Below the pieces are notes generated by a model. That model did not search any database. It saw only the letters and a program-made list of their open reading frames with translations, and was not told the DNA's origin. Positions 29,520 through 41,170 of a DNA stretch of 64,000 nt are shown here, one piece after another (position 1 is the stretch's first letter; every line of letters starts with the position of its first letter). The stretch covers positions 16,001-80,000 of the forward strand of contig JAJKFH010002781.1 in NCBI GenBank assembly GCA_023333565.1, written 5' to 3'. This DNA comes from Puffinus mauretanicus (Eukaryota > Chordata > Aves > Procellariiformes > Procellariidae). The position numbers and the translations under genes were made by a program.

Positions 29520-29610
29520 ATCTTTTTCCCTCCCCTTCTCTCCACTCTCATTTTAATTGCAGGTAACTCTTTAGCTACAAATTTTTCCACTTTCTCTTTA
29601 TCCTGTAGTG
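29520..29610 (+). other. Candidate recursive splice site with possible RS-exon
   Basis: A strong pyrimidine tract (29521-29556, mostly C/T) leads into TTGCAG directly joined to GTAACT, so an acceptor AG (29561-29562) abuts a donor GT (29563). A second donor-like GTGAGA follows at 29611, which would define a 48-base RS-exon. Recursive splicing of this form is known in very long vertebrate introns, often in neural genes. The host intron is 45 kb. Use of the site is inferred, not shown. Confidence 0.35.
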
Positions 29611-32140
29611 GTGAGACACTAAACTGTCTGGAATAGATCAAACATGATACAGCGCTAAGAGGCTGTTTAAAAACTGTGTTTCAATAGGAAAGACCTTCAG
29701 AGTCAAAAACAGAGGCAGCATGACATCCTTAAAATAAAAGAAAACGCAAGATGTACCTCTCCCACTGTGTGTGGTAGTTTCTTCAGATTAATTCTTCTAG
29801 CAGACTTCAATAGTTGTTTTTAGGACATTCCAACCATGTCTGAATAGTGATATTAACAAAGAAGTTTTGCTTTTTATGTCTCTTAAGTGTTTTGGAACTC
29901 TTAGGGCAGCCTTCAACTTTGGAACTGATATGTTGGAGCATTGTCCTGCTTATAGAAGGTGATGGAGTAGATGTTTGGAAAATGTCGTTCCTAGTGGTTA
30001 GAAACAGGATAAACTTTAAAGTGTGCCCCGTTTTGCCCCTCACTTGAGGACTGTCTGCCAAAAACTGAGGAATAAGAAATCTGCCCAAAGTGTACAAAGC
30101 ACTGGAAGAATCTACTCTTGATGCTGGAGTGCTGGAAACATTAATGCTAAATATCCATCCATCTTTAGGCAGTTCCCGTGACTTTTGGCATTTACAGAAT
30201 TTAGATGGTGACATATGAGATAATTTCAGTTGCTGGTATTAATCATCAATGATCTCCACAAGTGATCTGAATGAAAATGAATACCATCTGTAATAATCCA
30301 TACCTTCAAATAATGAGTATTTAATGTAATATCCTTCCTCCCCAGAGAAAATAAAGTCCTTGCTGTTAGCTTCCACTCAGATTTCTGGAATGGAAGCAAA
30401 ACTGGCCCTGCCTGTGTGTTTCCTCGTCCGACTTGCAAAGAGGTTGGCATTCAGTACTGATAGAGCAGGGAAACTTTCTGGGCACCAAAATACTAACGCT
30501 GAAATCATGGTGCAGTAGAGATGTATTTTCTCCTGGTACTAAGGTTTTTCAGCTTCTGTTACAGTTGTCCTTGTGAAAAGAGCACTGGACACAAAAATGT
30601 ACTGGATGAGAGACAGTCTGAAGAGGGACAGAATTGTTCCAGCAGCAGGAAATTTTTGGAGAGGAGGTGATAGCGTTGGTTTGGGACTAATCTGTTCACC
30701 TTCAGTGAAGAGATGAGGATCAACAAGAAGTGCCAACTCTTCCACTCCCTTGGCAGGGCAGTGGACAAATGAGCCTGGGAACTCTGGAAGGTGCTGTTTT
30801 GTTCTCATCTTGTTGCTTTAGTTGAACATTTAATACCTGCAGTTACATCAGCAGAGCAGTTAAAATTTGAGTTAAAATTATTAAGATTCAAATTAGTTTC
30901 CTAGTTTAGGAAAGAAGGGGGTTTGGTGTTCTTTTCTTCCCTTCTCCCTCAAGGCTTATGACAGGGAAGAATGAAAATCCTTAAGTTAGGTGAGTGAATC
31001 ATTACATTGCAGTTGATTTGGTCACAGAAAACTGAGTCCACAGATAACTGTGGCCAGTTGATTTGGGGATGGGAGGGGAAGTGCCTGCCACCAGAGGAGA
31101 AGCTATTGGACTATCTTTTAGTGTTTTACTAAAACATTACTTTCATGTTCGTTACTTTGCAGATACTTAAGATACTTTGTTTGCAAGTGATCTTAAATGG
31201 GGTGTGAAAATAGTAATATAACTTAAGGCTTTAAAAAAAACAAAGATTATGCTCCACTCTCTTGCCACTGCTTTATTATTTTAAAGATTTTACTTTTGGT
31301 ACTAAAAGAACAAAAATCTACTGTGAGCTGTGGATTCATAGGAGGAAATAAATGGCTTTTTCTGACGCGTTAGCTATCTGGGTTAGGAAAGATGCTGCCC
31401 AAAAGCTCCCTTTGGATTATAGAAGTTTTTTTAAAAATGTAAAAGTGTTACACATTTAATGAGTATGTCTGACGACTTTTTGGGCAAAAGTCAATTTCTT
31501 GAGAAGAAACCTGTAAAATGTTTGTCTTGTTGGACAAGGCTGTCTCACCTTTGTGACATACCAGCACACTCACAGAGGTAAAAATATTCCTTTATTCCCC
31601 ATTCTGTTCTGTATTGTTGCTTTCCATACTGACTGCTCAGTAGAGATCTTCCATACCTTTCTATTTCCAGAGGTGTGTTATAGACAGTAGCTGCCATCTC
31701 CACGTACTGTTTTTTTCGGGGAGCAAAATGATATATACTGAACTGCCTAATAATCAACCTCATTCTCAAACATTTAAGCATATCTAATAATAGTATTTCA
31801 TTATTATAGCGAATGCTTAAAAAAATTGAGTTTTAAAACTTTTTTGCTGAACATGAAAGTAGTAAGGTAGTTCTTCCAGCTGCTCAGAAAGTTAGGAAGT
31901 TACTGGAAAGTAGTTAAATGGGAGAAAAATCTTCCCCTTTTTCCAGAGTGCAAGACGTCTACTTCAATGAAGTTGTGCTTAATGCTAAGATGTTAGCTTT
32001 TCAGGGAGGTGTTTCTTACTGAAGAATTACTTTGTGGCATTGTCTAAAGGAAAATGTAGACACTGGTGTTGTTTCTTTTTAGTTGTTTTTTTTTAACCCA
32101 GCAACCATTTTTTTAGAGCAAAATTGTATTAAAGCTATCA
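29611..32140 (+). other. Large POLA1 intron, unremarkable segment
   Basis: No repeat or gene is recognised. ORFs on the minus strand at 29807-30214, 30226-30450 and 30539-30808 lack known domains and sit in ordinary intron composition, so I treat them as chance. Base composition is slightly less AT-rich at 30300-30830. Confidence 0.6.
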
Positions 32141-32149
32141 GTTTACGAA

Positions 32150-32600
32150 AGCTCTGCTACTTCTTCAGAGAGGCTTGGGGCCATCCTCAGATCTTTAATT
32201 GCTTTTACATCTTTCGCAAGAGAAAGACAAGAATGCGCTTTTCTTGAACTTAACAGTTTGGGCAATTTTCTATAATCCAGTAAATACAAATTGTATCTTG
32301 ATTATCCATCTATGTCTGTCGAGCAAATTTTAATAGATGAATGAATGAGTCAAATCCTATGCATGGAAATATACAAATATGCAAAATATGGGTCTAATTA
32401 CAAGGCTGCTAAATTTACACAAGGTCAGGTAAACAAGGCACTGTGTAATGATTATTAATTGTTAATAATGCCTTTGGCAAAACACATTTCTGCTCTGAAC
32501 ACCTAACATTTTTGCCTTTTTAGTATTATGAAACAGCCAAATTGATCAGTTATTAGAAAAAACAAAATACATTCTTTTCTCCCATTTTTCTTCTACCTTA
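32150..32600. promoter_or_regulatory. Candidate ARX-linked conserved enhancer block 2
   Basis: This is one of the best enhancer-like segments here. It contains an octamer-like ATATGCAAAAT (32377-32387), TCTAATTA (32393-32400) and a perfect interrupted palindrome ATTATTAA-TTG-TTAATAAT (32451-32469), all within about 100 bp. No simple repeats or transposon are present. POU plus homeodomain site clusters are typical of forebrain enhancers, and the genomic position fits the ultraconserved set in POLA1 introns. Homology is not verified. Confidence 0.42.
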
Positions 32601-32704
32601 CCTCCATAATTGCTTACTAATTATTTCTGAGTAGTGGAAAGGATACTGTTCTGAAAAATAAAAGTACATTCAATAGTTATGTATGAAAGTTCCACAGTAA
32701 AAAC

Positions 32705-32757
32705 TGAATAAATTCATTAACATTCATTCATTGACTAAATGAATAAATTCATTAACA
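32705..32757. repeat. 18 bp perfect direct repeat, 35 bp period
   Basis: TGAATAAATTCATTAACA occurs at 32705-32722 and again at 32740-32757, with ATTCATTCATTGACTAAA between. It is AT-rich with partial dyad symmetry and lies just after the candidate enhancer block. It is probably a local duplication. Confidence 0.85.
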
Positions 32758-34399
32758 GATAACTTTTTTCCTCATAAGGTAGCACTAGAAGCGTAAAAGC
32801 TCCTACAGTCTGTTGTCCTATGTGATGAAGAAGAGCCATTTTTTCTGTTTTATAGTTATCCTTTGAAACTGTTTTTAATTTTTTAAAAGTGCTCAGTCTG
32901 CCCTGCCTTAATTCTGTTGCCTTTTCCTTCACCCTCATCCACATATGTTTAAACTTACCTGTCTCTTTTCTCTTGTCTCTTTTGGCCCACTGTAAATGTT
33001 TGTCATGTGGCTGTAAGACAGAGGAATTTGCAGGAAAGGAGAGAAGGCTGAAATGGGAAATAGGAGGTTCTGTTGTGAAATGAAATTAAACAAAACATGC
33101 AAATACAAATTTACTTTCTTTGCTAGGTATATATTATTATATTGGGTTGTAAAGTTGTATGAACAAACAGTTAATTTGGACAGGAATGGTGAGGGAGGTT
33201 GCAGGTAGAAAAACCTATCTATAATGCATTTCATAGTTTTGCCCGAAATTTTTCTCTGGTTTTGCAAGTACAGTCCTCTCCCATTGTAAACTGTGCAGCA
33301 TCCCTAACTTTCTTTCAGCAGTACCACTTGCTTTCTATAGCACTGCCACAATCATAAAATAACACATTCTGAAGATGGAACGAGTTTAAACCTCATGAGG
33401 AATCAAATACTCAAGTTTGGTTTAAATACTGAGAAAAATGTTCAGTCTTTTATGCTTGTTTAGGTCATTGCAGCCCAAAAATATAGACTGATGAAGTATT
33501 AAGCTATGAACAAAGGAGGTTTATTTAATGAAGGAATTTGCCTAGTGTAGTATTGGTCTCTGACATTAGCTGGATGCTTAATGATTCAAGGAACTCCCTC
33601 AAAGACAAATATTTTCAATAAAACTTTTTGTAGGAGATGCAAGTTCCTAGTTAGTGGCTGACTTTTCTGATAAAACTGGAAGTGTTTTCACCTGTATGAC
33701 TGCACAAGTCTACTGCAGGTACAGCTTCTGTATGGCACTTCATGGCAAGGAGTTCCAAAGGCTATTTGATAGCATTTAAAATATTTCTATTTTTCACTGC
33801 TGTGGTTTTGTCATCTTTTCAGCTTCACTGAAATTCTATTTTGAATTGCAAAGAAAGGTAAACAAAACAACAAGTTTATCATCTGTATACTTCATTGTTC
33901 GCATTTCTAGGCTTGCTTTTGTCAACTTCTATTTTCATTGACTGTCTTTTGCACTCCTTTTATTCCTCTTTTGCCACAATAGTGGTGGCAAAACTAAATA
34001 CCAGCAGGCACTGATGTTCACTGATGTGAACTGTGGTTTTGATGGCTACACAAAGGCTGTAGCTATTTACGAAAATCCTTTTCATCTTCTATGTTTCTCA
34101 ATATTCAAGCATAGAATTGCTTAATGTAGATTGTTTTTAGCACTGCAGATGATCAAACTTATGGCAGCTACTGTATTAAACACATACCAACTTCTATTAA
34201 TCCTGAGAATTTGTAACAAAAATCTTTCTTTCAACTAGTCAAAATTTACCTTTTTTGTGATACATGTGTTTACTTTTTGTAACATGTTTGTGGTCCCTCT
34301 CAGGCTGCTCTTCTTTATTGCCAAATGTTAGTAGAAAGTGATGTTATTTCACTGTATCTCGTATGTTTATAACCACAGAAAAATTTATTGTATCATACT

Positions 34400-34790
34400 T
34401 TTTTTTGTATTTATAGAGCTGGTTTTGTTGCTGTTCTTTGCATTGGTTTCTTCTATCTAGTTTTAGTGATGTGCCCAGGATTGTAGACAGCATTTCAAGC
34501 AAGGCCTGTCTGCTGCCTTTATACAGAGAAATGATTACCTTTAGTCCTTTGTTCAGTTTTTTCTCTGCTTCTTTCTTCTCATTCGTTTTTCCTTTTGATT
34601 AGTGTATTATTTTAGCATAATTTTTGCCTTTCAGCGTCAGTCTCTCACTGTGAGCTAACATTTATCATTCTCACATCTCTCCTCCCTCCCTCCCTTCCCA
34701 GTATGGCCAATATTATCTGTGCTGGGTTTTATATTTATGCTTTTTTATAACTTTGTATTTGTTGCATTTTTTAATCTTTCCTATTTTCCA
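34400..34790 (-). mobile_element. Ancient CR1/L3-like fragment, antisense
   Basis: Read on the + strand, 'gatgtgcccaggattgtag', 'acagcatttcaagcaaggcc' and 'tttatacagagaaatgatta' follow the reverse complement of the CR1 reverse-transcriptase C-terminal region (GGGCACCAGAACTGGACACAG..., ATACAGAGGTAAAATAAC...). Later 'cactgtgagctaacattta' matches the next block. It is heavily mutated with no open frame. Confidence 0.45.
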
Positions 34791-35689
34791 CTCCTGTAAG
34801 AACTTCTTCCAATTTGTATGTAACTGTCACCTAACCAGTTTCTACTGTTAATTGTTTTGGCTCTGAACAGAAAGCCTGAGTGGTAAACAGTCTTATAAGC
34901 TTAGCAGAGGCTAAACTTTTCCATCTTCCAACACGAGGAGCTCTCAATTCTGGTATGAATTATTTATCTTTTCTGCCACGTCAGTGTTAAAGTAAGTCTG
35001 GATTCTTTCTGGCAAATTGAGTTTGTTTGGGTCAAGCTGACCTCCATCTGAGATCCCAGAAATTTTGTCGTTTTGGGTTTTTGCAGGCATCTAATTCTTA
35101 TTTTTCTAATATCTCTTATAACATGAAACTAATACCAGTAGGTAGACTCTATTTAGCTTAGTTTTGTTACTTTCTCTAAATTATTTAAATGATCACTTTT
35201 TTCACTGTTTAAATAGTACCTATGAATGTTCACGTATCCCGAAGACCATTTGGTAATTCAGAATTATTCTTTATTTTACAACTGTGGTACTACAAACAAA
35301 AGAAAGTATGACTACATAATATGATCACTTGGACCAGGCTTGGGGCAGTTTCTGCTACTGGTTGGATTTTGGAGTTGAGTGGATTTTATCTTTTTTTTAC
35401 TAATTTCAGTAAAGTGAAGGTATATGGTACATTGTTACTGATATATTTTAATTTTATTTTATTCCCCTTCAACTTTTTTGCATATTGATAAGTTCAGTCT
35501 GTTTTGCAAACACTTGCTAAAGCTGTAATACATTTTCCCATATCTCCCTTCTCAAATTTTTACCGTTATTGATTGAAGATTCAATTGGGAAATGTGTTTA
35601 GAACCCTGCTTTCTGTGGTAATCATAGAAGTCAGTGGGAAGACAAGAAAATTGTATTGAAAGAAATTGTGTGCGTGTGTGTTTTGTGTT

Positions 35690-36560
35690 TCAGCATAGAT
35701 TATCTCTGCCAAAATAATAGCTGTCATTTTGTTCTTGTTATATTAGTGGCCTGTAGCTTACTACTACCCCTTTTGCCTTGCTTTTGTCCATTCGTCTATT
35801 TGTGAGTAGAAAAAAAATTCTGTGAAGGGCCATAATTTGGGGGCTTTATTATGCTAATAAAATCAATATTTTGTTATCTATTTAAATTAAATATTCCAAG
35901 ATGTGACCCCACTCTACCCTAGAATCAAAGCTGCAGACCTTAACATTCAGTGACTTTGAAACTTGAGTTCTGTTTAGAATTTCATGTCATGCCTGTTGCA
36001 GGAGAAAAAGATGGAAAATGTATACGCTGAGCCTATAGGACTTCCTGCAGTGCTTATTAATCCTTTATGGATCATTTGAAATGTTTCTAGTTTATTTAAG
36101 CTTTGCTGCTTGAATCAGATTGTTCCTGCAAAAAAAGGAAAAAGTGATCATGCTCTGAATTTTTAAAAATGATCTCACTTTCAAGCAAAAGCACTTTTAT
36201 GCTCCATTAGAGTTGAATTTGCGAAACTCTTGCATCACATTAACGCAAGCTTTACTGGATAGATAAATGTGTTGTTCAAAGACTGACTAGAACTTTACCA
36301 AACTGCATATTAAGATTTTGTCATCTTGCAATTTTTGTCTTGAATATTTTCTTCATGCAAATAAAGGGGAGAGAGAAAATTTCATTAAGAAACTGTGCAG
36401 CACAGTTTTAATATCTTAAAGCAGGATAGAAAATAGGAAAATCAAATTTAATAATTCAGTATAAGACTAGAGAGTCTGGTAAAACTCTCTAGTGTGCCAT
36501 CTTTCTTTTGTGAAGAAGCATTCAAAGTTTATATACGTAATTGGGGCTTTGCTTTTTGTG
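35690..36560. promoter_or_regulatory. Candidate ARX-linked conserved enhancer block 3
   Basis: This long repeat-free segment has POU-like ATGCAAAT (TTCATGCAAATAAAG, 36353-36367), TTTATGG and GCTTATTAATCC cores and a 10 bp perfect hairpin (36466-36475 with 36484-36493, ACTAGAGAGT and its complement, 8-base loop). A purine-rich A tract (36626-36659) ends it. Length and texture suit a conserved enhancer. No alignment was possible. Confidence 0.36.
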
Positions 36561-36625
36561 TTTTGCTGCTGTTTTAAAACAGTTGATAGAGTTGTAGAAT
36601 AAATGCATTATGATTTCTAGCTTGT

Positions 36626-36659
36626 AAAAAAAAAAGGGAAAAAAAAAAAAAAGAAAAAA
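36626..36659 (+). repeat. A-rich tract
   Basis: Runs of A10 and A14 are broken only by G. It may be a decayed poly-A tail, but no element body precedes it recognisably on the + strand. Confidence 0.8.
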
Positions 36660-36999
36660 GCTCTGGATCCATAGGCAGGAGATGAAAACTCTGGGTAAAC
36701 TTATCTTGGTGGCAAATTAAGGACTAGTCTCCAAATGGAATCCACTAGCGGTGAGCTTGCCATTGAATTCACTGCACGAATACAGAGTCCAGCAGATCCC
36801 TTCACAGGAGTGGTCTGAAGTTTGAAACATCCACATTTTCTATTTTCTGGGGTCCTTTCCTCTCAAAATATATTTTTCTTTGTTTAATTAGTAATTATAT
36901 TTATGGGTGGTTGGGTCGTTAGCACAGGGAACTTTTTAATTGTTGTGTTTGCCAGTTAGACCAAGATCTTTATAATAACATCGATATTATATCTTCTAG

Positions 37000-39190
37000 T
37001 TTTACTATTTCCATAATATTTTAATATGCTGTCTGCCCAGAATAATGTTTTTCAGACATGGGTTATATGAAGTTTCTGCCTTAAAAATCAGTAACTTCAC
37101 AGCAAAATGGAAAATTGTTTGTTGTTAGTCTCCAAAAAGTCTCTTATAAGAAGTCACATTCAATACTAGAATCTTAGCTTATTTCTTCAGTTTCTGTTAT
37201 TTCATGTTTTTTATAACATAGGAGAATAGATTAATATCAATATGAAGTAAAAACACCTTTTATATGTTTATATGCTTTTACAAAATGCTTATTACCATAG
37301 TAACTGAGGGAGCCTGTTAGGTTAGTATATTTCTTTAAATGTTTCTAAAACATACATGAAGTATTCTGCACACATTATACCAGAAAATTTATGTCTCTGA
37401 TTTTTTGAGGAGCCACAGACTTCTTGAGTGCCCATACCAGTATATTATCTGTGTGTGTGATCATTATTCCATTAAAAACACAAAATTCAAAACCAGAGGG
37501 AAAAAAAGGAAGCAAAACTATTTGGAGTAACAGCTTAAACTTTCAGACACTTTGTTTTTATAAGGATGTGTGATCCAACTTGAATTTCAGTCAAAGGAAA
37601 TTCAAAAAAGGCAATTTTAATTTATATGTGTGTGTGTGTGTGGATGTGTGTCGCGTATGTAAATATATATATACCACTTATGTATCTGATGGAATCTGGG
37701 AAGCAAAATTGGAAATTTTTTTTCCTGAAAATATAGACTAAATAATGTGAATTGTTCCTAGTGTTTGTTTTTAATTTTCTTGCCCACCTTTCCCATCCTC
37801 TGACCTCTCTTATTTGTCTCTATTGCTGTCTTCCTGAGTTTTGATAAGTTAATAATGCCTGAGTTGTGCTAAAGCTAATTTAAAAGAAAAAAACCCTTCA
37901 AAACACTGTAACATGAGTGAACGTATTGTCACATGTTACAGAAGTTCCTGGCTTAGAATAGATGTGTCTAGTTTAAGATAGGTATTTGAGGAGAGAAAGA
38001 TTTAATTGATAAAGATCAGAGGTAACTAATCAGAGAAGTCAAGGTAAGTTATTCTGGTTAAAAATACTGGATGATAAGGGATTGTCGTAGATGTCTTCAT
38101 TTTGCTGCAGATTACACTTTCTAAAGATAACGGTCTTCATTGACTCATACATCAGCATATATATATATATAGCAGTCTTTCCCTGTAGTACTTAAGCAAC
38201 TGTAGCAGTCTTTCCCTGTAGTACTTAAGCAACTGTATTGGCCTAAGGTGGACTTTGATCTTACATATTTCTCATCATGCAGGATGAGAATAGAGGTTCT
38301 ATCAAAACCTTCTCTATGTTCCCTTGCGTTACATCTGTAAACAAAATCATGCCAACCAGCCGAAAGGGCTTGCTGCTGATAATATGGGGTGGGATAGGAG
38401 AGGCAGAAGAGGGATGATTTGCAGTCAGGGTTTTTTTGGTTGTTTTGTTTTTGTTTTTCACCTTCCCAGCCATATCCCCTAACGATACATGCCTCTGATG
38501 GATTGGGTTTTCTTTTAATAAATTAACATGTTTCCCAAGAATGTCTTCAGCTGTCAGATAGAGCCTTAATGTTTTGGTTTTGTTTCTCCGAGGCCCAAAT
38601 ATCTGAAACTTGTGTACTATTTTGGTTATATTAATCAACTTTTGTTTCTCTTTTGAGTAGTTCTGCCATCATTCAGTGTGTGATGCATTAACTCCTGTTA
38701 GTTCCCATCTGTGGCGTTAATATTCATAAGTTAATATCTCAAATACTAGTAAGTTAATATCTCAAAAAGGTGGACACCATTCTTAGGACTGGATACAGTG
38801 TTTCTCAGGCAGCATATACTGCTGTCCTGCATTCAGGTCACTGGGCATTCATCAGCACTGAACTTCTACAGTGGTGAAAGCCATAATCAGCTAACATTCA
38901 TTGAAATTAATTTTCAAGGGAAAGATTTCATTTCTATTATCTATCCCCTAGGGCTCTCCTGAGAGTGACTTACTATAAGCAACAAACATCAAGTAGCTCT
39001 GACTACTTCAACGTGATTTATAGTCAATTCTGAAGGGTGTGGAGAATTGGGTAAATATTGGGAATTATATTGGGGTTTTTGCTGACATCAACCTCAACTA
39101 ACCAATATGGCCACCCGTTCATTCATTCTAACGTCTAGCTTAGTCTGTATCAAAACAAAAATTCATGGCTGGCATCCAAATTTCCAAACA
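37000..39190 (+). other. Large POLA1 intron, segment with short tandem duplications
   Basis: AT-rich intron with a TG microsatellite (37627-37642), an AT microsatellite (38157-38170), a 33 bp perfect tandem duplication (38171-38236) and a 16 bp repeat (38728-38743 and 38751-38766). The 38261-38638 minus-strand ORF shows no domain. Confidence 0.7.
38171..38236. repeat. 33 bp perfect tandem duplication
   Basis: Two identical 33-base copies (38171-38203 and 38204-38236), each beginning AGCAGTCTTTCC and ending AAGCAACTGT, follow an (AT)n microsatellite. Complete identity implies a very recent duplication, probably polymorphic in the species, or an assembly artefact. Confidence 0.95.
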
Positions 39191-39194
39191 AATT

Positions 39195-39770
39195 ATCATA
39201 GAATCATAGAGGGATTTAGGGTGAAAAGGGCCTCCGAAGGTTGCCTGGTCCAGTTCTTCACTTCAAGGAGGGCTATCTTTGTAGTTAAATCCAGCTTCAG
39301 AGGTACTTAGGACCTTGTCCAGCCATGTTTTTCCTCACATCCTGGCCTGGCCTTCCTGAAATCTTGTAGCTGTCCATCACAGCACTCCATCATGTGCTGT
39401 CCCACATGCCACATCTCTGCAGTCACCGTGAGGTCATAGGTTTCTAAGACTGTGCATGGACTTCTAATTCCTCCTGCTTGTTCCCTGTGCTGCATGGCTT
39501 TGTGTAGAGGCATCTGAGATGGGCTCACAGTTGTTCTGCCTTCAAGGGAAATGTGGGAGCTTTCCCATCATGCTGTCCACTGGCTTTTTCCTCACGGCTC
39601 CTTGTACTGTGACTTCTCTCCAAGCTTTGGTCACCATCCCCAAAAGACCTAGTTTAAAGTCTCCCTCGTTAGGTTAGCAAGTCTGATGGAAAAGATGCTC
39701 TTCCTCGGCTTTGACAGATGGATCTCACTTCCCACTTTGTTACTGAGGAGAGGCAAAGGATCAGTTCCCT
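39195..39770 (-). mobile_element. Old CR1 LINE, internally deleted: ORF1 end, ORF2 start, 3' UTR
   Basis: Read 5' to 3' on the minus strand, 39740-39655 translates as a degenerate ORF1 terminus (EIHLSKPRKSIFSIRLANL, then a stop). Next, 39530-39340 resembles the start of the ORF2 endonuclease domain (MPLHKAMQHREQAGG, then ETYDLTVTAEMW). It then passes at about 39335 straight into CR1 3' UTR and the tail GATTCTATGAT at 39195. The remaining endonuclease and the whole reverse transcriptase are absent. Several frameshifts are present; it is not functional. Confidence 0.6.
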
Positions 39771-40080
39771 CAACCTGCTGGCAACACTCTGCCTTGTGCA
39801 ACCCAGGTTACCATTGACCTTCTTTGCCACGATGGCATTTTGCTAGCAATTTGATATCCACCAGTTTTGTGTCATCAGCAAACTTGCTGAGGGTACACTG
39901 AGGGTACACTCTGTCCCATCATCCAGATCATTACTGAAGATGTTGAACAGGACTGGAGCCGTGGGCTATACTGCTACTCACTGGCCTCCAATTAGACTTT
40001 GCTCCACTGATCACCACCCTGTGGGCCTGGACTTCGAGCCAGTTTTCAATCCACCCAGTTTTTCCAACGACTGGCTCCTT
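39771..40080 (-). mobile_element. Old CR1 LINE fragment: reverse-transcriptase region
   Basis: The + strand carries reverse-complement CR1 blocks: 'ctggcaacactctgccttgt', then 'gtcatcagcaaacttgctga' (the FADD region) and 'gatcattactgaagatgttg'. An 11 bp tandem duplication (TGAGGGTACAC, 39888-39909) lies inside. About 200 bp of reverse transcriptase is missing between the first and second blocks. The + strand ORF 39940-40494 overlaps this and is spurious. The piece is not collinear with the adjacent CR1 at 39195-39770, so it is a separate copy. Confidence 0.6.
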
Positions 40081-40119
40081 TCTTCTGTAGATTTAAGTAC
40101 CCTCTGTCACCTACGCTTT

Positions 40120-41170
40120 TCTCCCATGAATATACTTACACATTCTGATCAAGTCACCTGTCAGCCTTCTCTTTTGAAGGCAAGAGGCTGCTCTTCAAGG
40201 TCTGTTGCTGTTACGTGTTTTTTCAAGGCCTTGAAACATTATTTATGGCTCTTCAGCGTACCAGTTATTTTCCTTTTTTTTTTTAAACTCTTATCACCAG
40301 GACTGTGTGCTCCAGTATCATTCTCACGAATACCTTTGAAGAAATTCACCTCAGTACTCACACACAGTTCTTCAGTATTGAATCTCCACATCTTGCTGTG
40401 TCTGCCTTTAAGGCTTATGTTGAATAATTTATCTACCATGACTCCTTTTCAGCTGGTAATTTCTTTTGTATTCTATGGTATCACCATTCTGTAGGTGTGA
40501 ACTGTAGTCTTTGTTACCAGTGTGTTGTTTTTGTTTCACTGTAGTAACATGTATTTTGTTTTGAATGAGCACAGTTTACCAAACCAATTTCCTCATGCTT
40601 ATCATTATTTGCTGTTCTGCTTTTGTCATCTGTAAATTTTAGCTGAATTGATTTCTCTCTTCTACTAATCACTGATGTAAAGGTTGAAGAGTGTGAGTGT
40701 AACCTTGTCTTTGTTATACGTCACCAGAATCCCTCTCTATCCCATATTGACAAATGCTTACTTGACTGTCATCACTTTGTGTCTCATGGACAATTGATTT
40801 TTTTAGATGCTTCAACTTTTCATCTCTTAATCCGTTTCACATGTACTTCATGTACTTTATTAACACTGCGCAATGCTAACTCTATTGCAGTATCTTTTGG
40901 AAGTAAATAAAATGCGGTTCAAGAGATTAATTATAGATTCATTTATCTATAGATATTTAGATATGCTTTTCTCAACCAAACTTGTAGTGCTATGAAAAAG
41001 TGAATTGTCATGTTTGGTTGAGGCTGTTCCATATAAAAACATATTGACTGATGTTAATTACTTTCCTGTTCTTGAATTCTTGATCACTTAAACTCCCTAT
41101 CAGTATTTCTGTTGTTTTTCCTCAGGTTAATGTTAGACTGATGCATACAAATAGTTACATGGATCGTTCT
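40120..41170 (-). mobile_element. Ancient L3-like CR1 LINE, reverse-transcriptase region
   Basis: A series of weak blocks follows, in order, the reverse complement of an old reptile-type CR1: 'tgatcaagtcacctgtcagc', 'tttgtcatctgtaaatttta', 'aatccgtttcacatgtactt', 'ctcaaccaaacttgtagtgc' and 'catattgactgatgttaatt'. Collinearity over about 1 kb is the main support; individual blocks are only 60-75 percent similar by eye. There is no open frame. It may reach about 41650. Confidence 0.5.

Noticed and set aside
29807..30214. 135-codon minus-strand ORF in the large intron
   Set aside because: No recognisable motif, no neighbouring exon-like ORFs and no supporting signals.
37627..37642. TG microsatellite as possible Z-DNA regulatory element
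   Set aside because: Short and common; no supporting context.
39940..40494. 184-codon + strand ORF
   Set aside because: It is antisense to CR1 reverse-transcriptase sequence and runs into an ancient CR1; no known product.
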